Source: Desarmillaria ectypa (lineage: Eukaryota; Basidiomycota; Agaricomycetes; Agaricales; Physalacriaceae). From it: a DNA stretch of 64,000 bases. Numbering within the stretch: position 1 is the first letter of the stretch; each line of letters opens with the position of its first letter. The stretch is taken from positions 1,116,001-1,180,000 of the forward strand of contig JAUDYN010000009.1 of NCBI GenBank assembly GCA_030407005.1. The letters run 5' to 3'. Below, piece by piece: positions 36,200-48,133 of the stretch. The notes beneath the pieces were generated by a model. The model worked only from the letters and a program-made list of their open reading frames with translations, had not been told where the DNA came from and searched no databases. The translations under genes were made by a program, and so were the position numbers.

Positions 36200-38332
36200 C
36201 TATCTCCACAAGGATGAATACTACAGGTCTGGCATTCTCTTTGGAGGAGAGCTTCACAACTCACTGTATCACCTTCCTCTTTCAATCCTCCAATGAGTTC
36301 CTGCCACATAGGCAGGAACCTATTCAATTCTTCAACCCTGGCCCCACTTAACCAACAAGAATAGAATGACTCACCACTGTTGAGAAATATAGCAGGGATC
36401 TACAGAGTAGATTCAGAACTCATAGTAACTCACTCCTGTCCTATGCACCCACCCACCCTGCTCATGCAAGGGTATAATACAGAAACTATACTAGAATGGC
36501 AATACCCTATCCCAATCACCCCTATAGTTACTTAGCAACTGCCAGAAGAATCCCAGTCAGTTCTCAGGAACAAATTCTCTGGCCAACTGATAGGGAGGAG
36601 AGCAACTCCAGCTCCTCTCTCCCCCTCATTGAGCTCTCAGATGATGCTATGACCACTACCACTGCCACCCCTCAAAACCCAGATAACCCCTTCAACAGCT
36701 GAGGCCCTGACTATGAGTGGCCTGAACTTGCTAATATCAATTGAAGAATCCTCAGCCCCTTCTAAAGCAAGGCCTGGGAACTCTGATGACATGACATTAA
36801 AGCCAGAACTCCCTGGCCCAGAATTTGCTCTGAGATAGATGAATATCTTGCCCTCAACTGAGAGGACCCAATTCAAGGCTCCAGGACCAGTGCCACTCTC
36901 CACACCTGAGTATACACAAACTGGAATCATACTCTATACCCTCCATCAGCAGGAGATAGGGTACCAGGCATATAGCTAAGGACAGCTGATGAACAGAGAG
37001 ACCTGGAGCATGCCCTCCTGGTCCTCACCCATAGAGAGAAGAATCAACCAGATCTTGATGGCCAAGGATGTTAATTACTAATTTAACACATCTATATACA
37101 ACTATAGCATTTACTTGGGACTGGAACAATTCCAACCCAAATATACCTCCTTTTCACAGTATAACTATTCTCCAGACACCCTCCAAAATCACCCACAACC
37201 TCTCCCTGATTCACCTCTACCAACAAGCCAAATCCAGCAATATGACTTCCATTCCTATCAAGGAAGAAGTCTTCTATTCACAGGGGCAGAAAAAGACCCT
37301 GGAATCAGTATAGCACCAACCACACTACCATAGCTGACATCCAAAGAATGCCTGCAGCAGGCCAAGAAAGAGCTAACCCAAAAAGAGTGAAGGGTAGAAG
37401 AGTTATAATAAGAACTTGACAAAGTAGAGACCCAATGAAACATCCACATCACAATCTGGCAGTTCTCAGTTAAAGAAAAACAACTAGAATGAGGATGCCT
37501 CTAGAACTTCCCACTCTGATTGTTATTCAATCCTACACCCACCTTCTGAACAGGCACTATCTGACTCCTATCTCAATCCTGTTAGGATTGCCTCTAATGA
37601 AGTGCCTTATCTGGGTATCAAACCCATACTAGTCCAGCCTCAGAAACCCTTCAAGAGGAACCATGATGATATCAAATGATTTGTAGATGACTGTATCACC
37701 TACTTTGAGGTATTCCACCATTACTTTCAATTACCCTCCCACTTGGTCCTCTTCACTACTTCACACATTGAAGGAGCCATCAAGGACTGGTGAGTATACA
37801 AGTGTCCCAAGTATTGGATCTTGACTAGTGCCACTGGGGTCTCTATACACTTCTGATATCTAAGCTGAGAAGACTTCATAGACCTAGTCACCCAGCAATT
37901 CTGAGATCCAGCTATTGAGGAGATCTATGAAAAGAAGATGTTTGACCTTTATATGAGAACACAACTTGCCAGTTATTACTTCCAGAAGCTGGAAGAGGAA
38001 TCCAAACTCACTGGATGATGCACTAATGAAAATGAATGCAGAGCCTTGGTAAAGGTGATATAACTGGGAGTCTCCAGTTTGTACATGATCTTCATCTCTA
38101 ATATAGGAGTAAATATCCTGTGAACCTACCCTGAGTGAAAGGAATGCATCCTCTGAATGTATAAAGAATGACAATGAAAATGAGTCTTTGACCAGACCAT
38201 GGGCACACTATATGATAACCAACAAGAAGAAGATCATTAACCACAACTGAACCCCAGTGGAAAATTAACCACTGGAGTGACAAGTTTGTCAATAGCCAAG
38301 CTGGCTGCCAATCTGGGAACAGAACATGATAC
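36200..38332 (+). pseudogene. element B gag, 5' part (broken)
   Basis: Plus-strand frames carry a Ser/Pro/Asp-rich gag N-terminus (SSSLPLIELSDDAM, DNPFN) and, from about 37,600, the capsid block around LGIKPILVQPQKPFKR and HHYFQLPSHLV. Frequent stops break the frame. The same blocks occur in elements A and C. Element A interrupts it at 38,333. Confidence 0.75.
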
Positions 38333-38750
38333 TGTTAGGACCCAACTTAGTCACGAGACTTGGGATGTCAGCTGACCTCTAAGGGCTGTTATGCATTTGA
38401 ACAGTTACCCAAATAGAGGCTTAAGCATAGTCTTTAGTGAAGTGAGAGTAAGTGGTATATGATTTAAGTTTAGTCAAAAGATAGAGTACAATGGTGTAGT
38501 TTACTCTGTTTATATACTGTAAGTATGGTGATATATTTAAATGAAATGGTTCAGTCCATGCTTGAATAGTGTCAAAGTAGGATGGTCTGGAAGGATCATG
38601 TATCCAATAGAAAGTGTCTGGGGTGACAGATAGTGAGAATGAGGGTCTGTGTTGGTGAAAACGTTGATATGAGTTGAAAATGATGGAGGATTAGATAGAT
38701 GAGTTATGATGATAACTTGGATAAGATTAGATAATGGAAAAATCATAACA
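38333..38750 (-). repeat. 3' LTR of element A
   Basis: 418 bp, TGTTAGGACCC..ATCATAACA. It aligns without gaps to 47,716-48,133; I count 27 differences, all transitions. Confidence 0.92.
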
Positions 38751-38760
38751 TTACCCCCTT
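38751..38760 (-). other. polypurine tract of element A
   Basis: On the minus strand AAGGGGGTAA directly precedes the 3' LTR, the usual place for the plus-strand primer of reverse transcription. Confidence 0.75.
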
Positions 38761-40440
38761 GTTAAAGCAGTCATCCTGACTGCTAAGGCTCTTCTTCTGG
38801 GGTGTCGAATTGTGTTTTGATTTGACTGATCCAGTACTGATCAATCAGGTTTTTCCATAGTTTTTCATCCAGGTTGATGATCCACTTAGTATATCCATCT
38901 TTTCATTTGGTGAGGTAGGCTACATCACCATGTTCTGAGTATTCATGGTCTAGGATTTTAACCACTCTTTTGTCCTTGGTTATGATTTTTGGAGTGTATA
39001 GGGCACAGTTTACATGGGCTTCATACTCTTGGATCACTTCCAATGTATTTGTCATCTTGTTTTCTCGAACCCATGAGTTGTGTTCTTGAGTCCACCCTTT
39101 CCACTTGACCAGATAATCTGTGACTTCTCTGGATGGCTGTCCTCTCTTGGATTGTACCCTTCTGGTACATGAGTCCAAGACTTCTTTGATTTTGTATTCC
39201 TCTTGACCATTGACGAGGTCTGGAGGAGGAGGTGGCAGTTGCTGTTGATTGGGAAATGAAGGTGTGACATAGGGAGTCAATAGTTTTTCATTGAATCAGG
39301 GATGAATCTTCCAGTGGGGCGGCAGTTTCAGCTTGTATGCTGCTGCTCCTGCTTTTTCAATGATCTTGAATGGTCCTGTTTGTTTGTCATTGAGCTTTTT
39401 CTTGGGTTGTGGAAGATGAAGGTTAGCAGTGTTGAGCCAGACCTTATCACCAACTTGGTATTGTCGAGGTGACTGTTTTCGCTTGTCATATTGCACCTTC
39501 ATTTGTGCCACTGCCTTTTCCAAGGTGTCATGTACCTCTTTATGGACCTTGGCCATTGTTTTGGTGAAGTCGACAGCTGTGGGATTCACGAAGCTGGTTT
39601 TCTGGATTGATTTGGGGATGAGTCGAGGATTGCGTCTGTATAGGACCATGAAAGGACTCTTGCCCATAGCCGAATGAGTTTGGTTATTGTAGGCAAACTT
39701 GGCGAGGGGTAGCCATGTGACCCAATCTGTTTGTCGATGGTTGACAAAGATGCAAAGGTATTTTTCAACCTCTTGATTGACCCTCTCTGTTTGTCCATCT
39801 GTCTGTGGATGATACACTGTCGAGGCATTCTGTGTGATGTTCAGCATTCAGTAGAGTTCTTTCATGAATGCCGATACAAATTGCAGTCCTTGGTCAGATA
39901 TAACCATCTGTGGCATGCCATGTTTTGTGTATACATGGTTGCAGAGCATTAATGCCCATCCTTCTGCTGATAATTCCTCATTACATGGGATTAGGAGTAT
40001 GTTCTTGGAGAAGCAGTCTACGATGACAAGTAAGGCATCAAAGCCTTTGGACTCTGGAAGACCAGTGACCATGTCAACAGAAACATGCATCCATGGGGTA
40101 TTGGGAATAGCATTCAGATGGAGAGGTGCAGCCTTGGCCTGCATATCACTCTTCATTCATTGACAAGTCTCACATCCCTTGATGTAGGACTCGACATCTT
40201 TTTTCATCTTTAGCCACCAGTATTTGCGAAGGATGAGCTCCTTTGTCTTCACAATTCCAGGGTGTCTGGTGGTGATATGATCATGGTATTGTGAAATGAT
40301 TTCACCACATAAGGTAGAGTTGTTGGGAATGTAGATTCATCCATCGTACCACAAGATGTCATCTTTCTAGGTAATTCCTCATTCGTGATTGAGGGATTTC
40401 TCAATCCCCTGATTCCACTGGGATTTCTGTCATGTTGCAT
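38761..40440 (-). pseudogene. element A integrase and C-terminal chromodomain
   Basis: Read on the minus strand, the integrase core shows HVSVDMVTGLPESKGFDALLVIV, then KHGMPQMVISDQGLQF and HPQTDGQTERVNQEVEKYL, covering the D, D and E of the active site. The GPY-like part (QTGPFKIIEKAGAAAYKLKL) and a chromodomain (YKIKEVLDS, YLVKWKGW..NSWV) follow. Two stops split it, near 39,846 and 39,296. Both are TGA where related copies predict CGA, the expected result of deamination at a CpG. A chromodomain at this place defines chromoviruses and is thought to guide insertion to heterochromatin. Confidence 0.85.
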
Positions 40441-42167
40441 CCCTTATATGTGTGGTTCATTCTTCGGTGGTAGGCAGTATCAATGCCCAGAAATATTCTG
40501 GAGAGAGGACAACTATATCTTGGTTGTCTTCCTTTCCTTGATCGTGATTGTCTCATCGACTGAGAAGATCAGCCTTCTTGTTCACAGTTCCAGCTTTGTG
40601 TTGAAGAACAAAGTGGTACTTGGCTAGTTTGGTGACCCACCGAGCTTGTCAGCAGTTCAACTTCTGGGGTTTTTGGAAATACTAGAGATTCTGATGATCT
40701 GTCCAGATTTCAATTGTCTCTTTGGCACCCATGAGATAATGACGCCATTCCTCTAGAGCTAGCATGATAGCTAGTAATTCCTTGTCATAGATCTCATAGT
40801 TTCATTTGGTGATGGTTAACACTTTCGACATGAAGGTGACTGGCCTCCATTTGCCATTCTGTTCTTAGCTTAGGACAGTGCTGATGGCTCCATCACTAGT
40901 GTCAGCCTCTACTCGGAATTTTCCATCATCAGAGGGGATCGTTAGAACTATGTTTATCATCATTAACTTCTTGAGTTGATTAAATGCTTGTTCTTGGTCT
41001 GATCCCCATGTCCAGTCTACCTTTCTGGTTAACTGGATAAGGGGACACACTATTTTGGAGTAATCACAGATGAACTTGTGATAAAAATTCATGAATCCTA
41101 AGAAAGACTGTAGTTCTTTCTTTTTTGTTGGAGTTGGCTATTCTGCTATCCCAGCAATCTTGACTGGGTCCATGCGAATGGCATCTTTGCTGATAATGAT
41201 CCCAAGGTATTCAGTTTTGAGTACTTCAAACTCACATTTCTTGGCTTTGAGGAACAATTTGTTTTCTCGAAGGCATTGGAGAACTTGTCGAACTATATCT
41301 CGGTGTTCTGACAAGGTTCTCATGAAAATCAGAATATCATCAAGATAAATCATAACTTTTCCACTGGCAATTAAATCCTTGAATATGTCGTTCATCATCC
41401 ACTAGAATGTAGTGGGTGAATTTGTGAGGCTGAAGAACATTATCATAGGTTCAAAGAGACCTCAGTTAGTTCTGAATGTGGCCTTTTCTTCATCTTCATC
41501 TCAGATCCAGACATTGTTGTATCCCCAACGAACATCCAGCTTGGAGAAATATTTCCCTCCTCATAATTTGTTGATGAGTTCAGAAATTAGAGGAAGAGGA
41601 TAACAATTTTTGATCATCATTTCATTCAGTTTTTGATAGTCCTGAACTGGTCGTAGTGATCCATCCTTCTTCTTGATGAAGAAAAAGGGAGAGGCAAATG
41701 GGGATTTTGAGGGATGGATTCATCCTGAGTCTAAGTTCTCGTCAAGGAACTTGTTGAGTTGTTCCTGCTCATTTTGATTGAGTGGGTAGACTTTACAGTC
41801 TAGGGTGGATTTCATGTTGGGGACAAGCTCAATGGCATGGTCCCATGGTCTTTATTCAGGTAGATCATCAAAGCTTTCTTTTGAGAATAAATCCCTAAAG
41901 CTTTGATACTGAGGAGGCACAAGCTTCTCAAAAGTCTGTTTTGGTTTTTCTGCATTTGTGGCTGTGGCTAGTTCATTGGCATGATGAATGGTGCAAAGAA
42001 TGATTTCTTCTTGCATGTTGACAGCAAGAATACTTTCACCTTCCTCTAGCTCTTCATCCCATTGGTCTTCTTTATCTGCGTCAGGAAGCATGAAATGATT
42101 TTGAATGCAATAACATCGCCTGAATGTCATGGTTCCTGCCTTCCAGTTAATGAAAGAGTTATGGCGT
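40441..42167 (-). pseudogene. element A reverse transcriptase and RNase H region
   Basis: The minus-strand frame contains YLDDILIF (intact RT active site, near 41,345), LFLKAKKCEFEVLKTEYLG, and the finger/palm border FYHKFICDYSKIV. The RNase H start (FRVEADTSDGA, near 40,900) follows. A few stops interrupt it. The upstream end is cut by the solo LTR insertion at 42,168. Confidence 0.82.
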
Positions 42168-43527
42168 TGATATGCCATCTATGCATTCACACCTAGATTT
42201 TGCAATTTTGTAACAATACTATTGCACATCTATCCTATACTAGTGATACATAGAGGACTATAGCTGAGGCTTCGAGCTGATAGTTAAAAGCAGTAAGCAA
42301 CTGGTAGAGCCAGGACTTAGATGCAACATCATTAGTGGGTTAAATCTACCAGCCGGCCAGAGTAGTAACTCGAATGCTAGCAGGACTAAGTGAAATACAG
42401 CCACTAGCAAATGAAGGATGCTACTAGCACACCAAAACCAGGAGCAGAGTACACAGATCTCGTCAAGTTCTGTCACTAGCAGCCCAGACTGGGCATAAAC
42501 GCCTAAGTCAGGATAACTAGTCACATGGCAATCTTGAAACAGGACTTAGAAATAAATTAGGAATGGATTAACCTTGAGCCCAGATCCGACTATTTCAATA
42601 TAGATCTCTTATGATCGATGCTAGTGGAGCTGGACTGCACCCTCAATCATGATCGGATAGCTGTTACAGGCACCAATATCCAGATATCCATATAACCGTG
42701 TTACTAGGGCATGTAGTTGTGCCAAGGGTGCAGAAAGACCAACTGTGGAGTCTCTAGACCGAATATTTGAAAAGAAAACAGACTAGACCGACTATTGTGT
42801 GATTATTCACCATTATTTGTGACTAGCCAAGAAATCCTTACCAATATACCCTATACCCAGATGATATTTATAGTTTTGCCTCAGTAGTATATAAGTAGTG
42901 GGATGGGCACTTGTGCAAAGCAGGCAAGCCATCCCTGCAGTTAAGCCCTCACTAGAAGTAACTAGTGTCCCCAATTAAAGGCTTTTGTGCTTAACCTCGA
43001 TGAAGTGATTAATAGTCGCTAAGTCACCAATAGAATTGCATTGAATTGAAGTCCATTAGAGTCACTGTTGTGTCCTGCAAAGGTCCGGAGTGTTTTGAAG
43101 TTAATTCAAGCAAAGTTCTCGGAGTTATAGTTTATTCTTAGGCCAAGAGCACCACTAGTCAGCCAAGAGTGCGACTAGTCAAGTGTTTATCAGTTGTAGG
43201 AAGCAGTATAGGGCCAAGAGCGCCACCAGTCTGAAGCAGTTTCAGTCAGAACGAGCGCAGTAGCTCAAACCAAGTCACTCTTATCCAATTGTGTCTTACC
43301 CACCCCACTAGTATGACTAGTACTTTGTATAAACTCACTAGTAACGAATAAAATGTCTTAAAGACAATTGTACTTGATTATTGAAGTCTGCAGAGTGCTT
43401 CCATCATACTCGAAACCGCCCAAATTCAATATTGGTGATTAAGTGTAGAGTAGTAAGAGGTTTAGTGTGATTGGTGTTCATTGCCATTCTCTAATTCTTT
43501 TGTCACTCGCCATTACCAAGCACATCA
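42168..43527 (+). repeat. 1,360 bp solo LTR inserted in element A
   Basis: The insert starts TGATATGCC and ends GCACATCA, giving TGAT/ATCA inverted ends. GCGT flanks it on both sides (42,164-42,167 and 43,528-43,531). Alignment with element D and element C shows that the host sequence is continuous without it. Inside are TATATAAG near 42,888 and AATAAA near 43,346, giving a plus-strand U3-R-U5 layout. No coding capacity is visible. ACTAGT/CTAGT words recur in it. CpG sites are clearly more frequent (about two dozen) than in the surrounding elements. Confidence 0.72.
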
Positions 43528-43900
43528 GCGTTTCAGCTAGTTGTGGCCTAAGTACATGGTCTTAGAGCCCAAGTCGGTGACCACAAGGTCAATTCGTTCG
43601 CTGTGATCTCCTATGGTCATTTGAAGTTCCACAAATTCAGTGATGTTGCCTGCCTTGTTATGGGTTCCATCTGCATTGTAGACTGGAATTGGGGCAGTGG
43701 CCTTTCAGGTGTCCAACTGATGTTGTTGGATATAAGTTCAATTGATAGAGCTGCCTGTACAGCCACTATCCAACAATGCATGGGTTGTCAACATCTGCTT
43801 CCTGATACATGGGGAGAGCTGGATATCTATCAGGAAGTCTCGGCCTGAGCTTTTGGTACTGCAGATATAGTGGATCAGTTCATGGAGTTCATAGAGTTGC
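43528..43900 (-). pseudogene. element A aspartic protease
   Basis: On the minus strand ALLDSGCTGSSIN carries the DSG-type catalytic site of retroviral-like proteases (near 43,780). A stop follows soon after, and the solo LTR lies directly downstream. Confidence 0.75.
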
Positions 43901-46900
43901 TCATGTGTGAGACTCCCTCTGGTTCTTAAGCTCTGAATGAGCTCATCATCTATCTCTCCAAGTCATCTGGGATGCACCCATATAGAAAGAACTGCCTTGG
44001 CAGTGGCCAAGTCCATGGAACTGCAAACTGTGCACAGAGTCCAGTCAATCCTGAATGGTCTGTACCATTGGTGATCACATGCCTTCCTTTCAGACAGGAC
44101 TTCGAGGTTCAGTGCTTCCTGATAAGGCAAGACTTTAGGTTCAGTGCTTTTCAATTGGGCAAGGCTTCGGATTCAGTACCCTCTTGTTAGGCAGGATTTT
44201 GGGTTTGGTGCTTCTCTTTCAGGCAAGGCTTTAGGTTCTGGACTGTTTGGTTTGCCACAGTTTAAAGGCAGTGTCATCATCTTCATTGGGTACTTTGATG
44301 ATGGTGGTTCTACTGGAATGCCCCCTCTTTATTGCCTGAGTGCTAACAACTTTCCCCTGTTCTTCAGCTGTAGTTCACTTGGGAACTTGCCAGGCCTCAG
44401 AAAGAGTCTGGTATCAGCTTGAGGTGTTCGAGGTTCTGCTTCTACTAGCTGTTGCGGCAGAGTACTGAGCTTTTGCATCTGGGGCAAATCTCATCAGCAT
44501 TGCCTGCAGCTCTACAGTCCATTGTTCTCCCACTGGTCTGGCTAGTGCATGGCCCTGGTCCTGGCCTTGGTGGATGCTCTCCTGGTCCTCCACTGACCCT
44601 GGCGAGGCTGGTGGGCTTGTCCCTCCACTCAAGGAGAGCACTGGTGCATTCGGACTTCTGAGAGGCCTGAAGGAGTCCCACCTACTAGCCCCTGCCTGTC
44701 ACTGATTGCTCAGCAGCGTATCCAGTGAGCTAAGCTCGTTGGACTTCGTGGCAGTGCCAGCACCATCTGGCAAGTCCCACACCTCATCGAGGGCTTGGGA
44801 ATTGTCACTACAGATGCTTGTGTCAGCTTCTTTAAGGAGGATGACATACCTGTTTTTGTTTGATTCTTGATTTGTCTTCGGCTTCGGGGTCTGTGAAGTC
44901 ATGATAGATATATTCATATTTGCATATAATTGTCTATGTTTATAGGAATTAGTCCAACCCATGGAAACTGAGGACTCACCTTCAGACTTGGTCAAGCAAG
45001 GGGAATCGAACCCTTGTCAACCTAGTCTTTTACCTCTTCAACCTTGGATGTAACTGGCACCACTTTGTTAGTGGGCCCCAAGGATCTGATGTCCTTCTTC
45101 TCTTTTCTCCTAGGACAATCTCTGCTCAGGTGACCTTTTTTGTCACACCTGAAGCATCGGCCCTCAGCTCTTTGCCAATCAATGTCCATGGGCTTCCCCA
45201 CCCCTCTGTATATTGTTCACTGACCAGTTCCAGCATCCCAACTGGTCCCACTGCTGGCAGTTGGCTTTGGGGCTAAGAAACTTGTCACCCCAGCGGTGAT
45301 CTTGCCACTGGGCTGCTGTTGTGGATGGGTGTCTTTCTTCTAACTGTCCCAGGGCATACTAGTGGTCTGATCAAAGACCTATTTCTGCTGTCTCTCTTTA
45401 TACATGTGCAAGATGTGCTTCTTCCATTCTGGGTATAAGCGCAGGATATTGATGCCTATATTGGAGATGAAGGTAGTATAGGAGCTTGGAACTCCTAGTC
45501 ATACTATCTTCATCATGGTGCCACACTCTGCCTTGTTGGTTCGTTGGCCCACTAGCTTTGCTTCTTCTTCCAGCTTCTGGAAGTAATGGGAGGTGGACTG
45601 TGCTCCTATCTGGAGATCAAACATTCTTTTTCATGGATCTCCTCGATCGCAGGGTCCTGAAATTGTCATGTGACTAGGTCGACAAAGTCAGCCCAGTCGG
45701 AGTATCGAAAGTGGGCAGTGGTCCTGTCATAGGAGTTGCCTACCCAGAATTTGGGTCTCTTATAGACCTACCAGTCCTTGGTGACACCCTCGAAGTGGGA
45801 CATCATGAACAGTACCAGGTGTGATGGCACCTGGAAGTAGTGTTGGAACACTTCAAAGTAGGCGATACAATTGCTGATGAAGCGTTCAATGTCATCATGG
45901 TCCCCTTTGAATGGGGAGGGGACCTTGATGAGGGTCAGTTTGATGCCCAAATACAGGGCATCAGTGGCAGCATTCCCAACAGAATTGGGGATAGGGTTGG
46001 GAGGACTCTTTCTGGGGGGCAGTCTTGGGATTGAATATCAATCTGGCCTTGGTCTCAGGTAGCCTCTTAGCAGCTCACCTGAGAGTCTGCCTCTGTCAGG
46101 CTCTTTCCCTTTCTCTTGATTACGGAGGTAGTCTGTCATTATCTTGCAGGTGGACTCCTCCCTGTCAAGTTCTTCACACATCTCCATGATACATCTCTCC
46201 TTCTTGACCAGCACAATTTTTATCTGCTGGCGAATTTCTTCTACTGTGGCAGGGGTTCTTGATACTCCTGCGGTGGCAGTTTCTGCAGGGGTGGTTTCTG
46301 CTTCCATGTTTTCTCCTGCCCCTGCAAAGAGAAGACTACCACCCTGATAGGGGTGGTAACCTTGGTGACACACCCTGTGATGTGGGGGCAAGTTGGGAAG
46401 TGGTCATGGGTTTGCAACTGGGGTGTCTGGAGGGTAATCTGGAATGGTTTCATATTGAGGATGGTGATATTCCATCCTGCCATAATAACCTGTATCATAG
46501 GTCAACGTATCATACTGGGGCCTTTGCCCCCACCTACTCCTCTCTTGCCACCTCCAGTCTCTATAGGTGTTGGAGGGTCCACTCCAGATCCCTCTGCTTC
46601 TCCTGATCTTGGGCTCAAAGCCCTGGAAATAGATCCCCTGTGGAGGAGCAGAATATGCTCCAGTCCTGGTTTGCATGTATCCAGATGCGAATGATGGAGA
46701 CTGGGTCTGGACCCCGGATAGGGTCTCCTCAGTTGAGTGCCAACCACTCATTCATTTCTGGTCTGGGCTCATCCCAGAGATCTCTAGATTCGATGTCCCT
46801 TCGTCAAACCTCCCATGCGGCAGTCCTGAAGAGACCGAATAACCTTTGGTTGACCTCTGAGAGGTCGGGCCAGATGTAGTCCCCTCCATTTGGGTTGAAG

Positions 46901-47554
46901 GGGTCATCAGGGGCACCGGGAGTGGCTGAAGCTGGGGCATCATGCTCCCCATTGGACTCATCATTAGAGATCTCGATGATGGGGAGCAAGAAGGTTGAGT
47001 TGGTCCCTTCTTGAGGCCAATTGTTTTCACAGCCCCAGGGGCCATATGGATGGTTTCGATTCATTGCAGGATCATCAGGGTTTTAGGGTCCATGGTAGGA
47101 CTCATTGTTACTGTCGGAGGAGGGAGAGTGAAAATGTATGTGCCAATGTTGCTGGTGGAAGGCGGAGGTTGTGGGATGAGGGGGAGGGCTGGAGTATGGG
47201 GATGGAGCATCATCATCCTGAGCCCAAATGTCCCTCGCATATTCTTGGGCCAGGGTGGTGGTGAGGGTGGGTCGTTCCATCCTGTAGTGGAGTAGAACTG
47301 CCCATGCATTATGGATGTGGGCAGAGGAGGGCCCGGGAGTCAGAGGCCTCTTATTATTGGTGCTGCCCTTGGAGGAGGACACAATTGTGAACCAGGCATG
47401 GGGATGGACGAGTGGTATCGCCTTTCATCATTCCAGTCAGATGGGGGGTAGCTCCCAGAGAAGCTCATGTTCAGGGTGCTGCAGGGGTCAGAGGAGTAGA
47501 TTTGGTCAGCAAACCCATCTCTGTTGGAGAAGGGTTCAGATCTCTTCCTCATAG
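43901..47554 (-). pseudogene. element A gag (broken)
   Basis: Minus-strand fragments give, from the 5' end, a Ser/Pro-rich N-terminus (from about 47,552), the acidic segment near 47,000 (PIIEISNDESNGEHDAP), the capsid block at 45,768-45,950 (FKGDHDDIERFISNCIAYF, VPSHLVLFMMSHFEG) and an intact zinc knuckle at 45,109-45,153 (CFRCDKKGHLSRDCP). Several frameshifts and stops separate them. The gag is unusually long for the family, about 3.5 kb from the leader to the protease. Confidence 0.75.
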
Positions 47555-47715
47555 AGTAAAACAGTGAGGACCATAAAAAAAGTCAAAAGTATGGTGCCAC
47601 CGATTGTGATGCCAAGTGAAACAGTATAAGGTTCTTGTTGGTCTTTCTCATTGGGCATGAGAAAGTGCTTCTTACAGCTAGCGTTAAAGAAGCAGAGGGT
47701 ATATCTTTTAACTAA

Positions 47716-48133
47716 TGTTAGGACCCGACTTAGTCACAAAACTTGGGACATCAGCTGACCTCTAAGAGCTGTTATGCATTCGAACAGTTACCCAAATAGA
47801 GGCTTAAGTATAGTCTTTAGTGAAGTGAGAGTAAGTGGTATATGATTTAAGTTTAGTCAAAAGATAGAGTACAATGGTGTAGTTTACTCTGTTTATATAC
47901 TGTAAGTATGGCGATATATTTAAATGAAACAGTTCAGTCCATGCTTGAATGGTGTCAAAGTAGGATGGTCTGGAAGGATCATGTATCCAATAAAAAGCAT
48001 CTGGAGTGACAGATAGTGAGAATGAGGGTCTGTGTTGGTGAAAACGTTGATATGAGTTGAAAACGATGAAAGATTAGATGGATGAGTCATAATGATGACT
48101 CAGATAAGATTAGATAATGGAAAAATTGTAACA
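47716..48133 (-). repeat. 5' LTR of element A
   Basis: 418 bp, TGTTAGGACCC..ATTGTAACA. The minus strand carries TATATAAA at 47,892-47,899 as a likely core promoter. Confidence 0.92.

Larger units (their letters stand above)
38333..48133 (-). mobile_element. element A: Ty3/gypsy chromovirus-type retrotransposon nested in element B
   Basis: Two 418 bp direct LTRs with TGTTA/TAACA ends bound a minus-strand element. The flanks GATAC and GATGC form a 5 bp target duplication with one transition. From 5' to 3' on the minus strand: LTR, leader, gag with an intact CCHC knuckle, protease, RT, RNase H, integrase, chromodomain, polypurine tract, LTR. A 1,360 bp solo LTR interrupts it between protease and RT. 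Fewer CpG sites are lost than in B and C, yet stops are present, so it is not autonomous now. Confidence 0.92.

Noticed and set aside
37115..47554. Medium-sized frames antisense to gag in elements A and B as separate genes
   Set aside because: They mirror the biased composition of gag, are not conserved between elements A, B and C, and lack any motif.
47690..47715. tRNA primer-binding site next to the 5' LTR of element A
   Set aside because: The sequence after the LTR (TTAGTTAAAAG on the minus strand) did not resemble the usual tRNA-Met complement, so no site was annotated.
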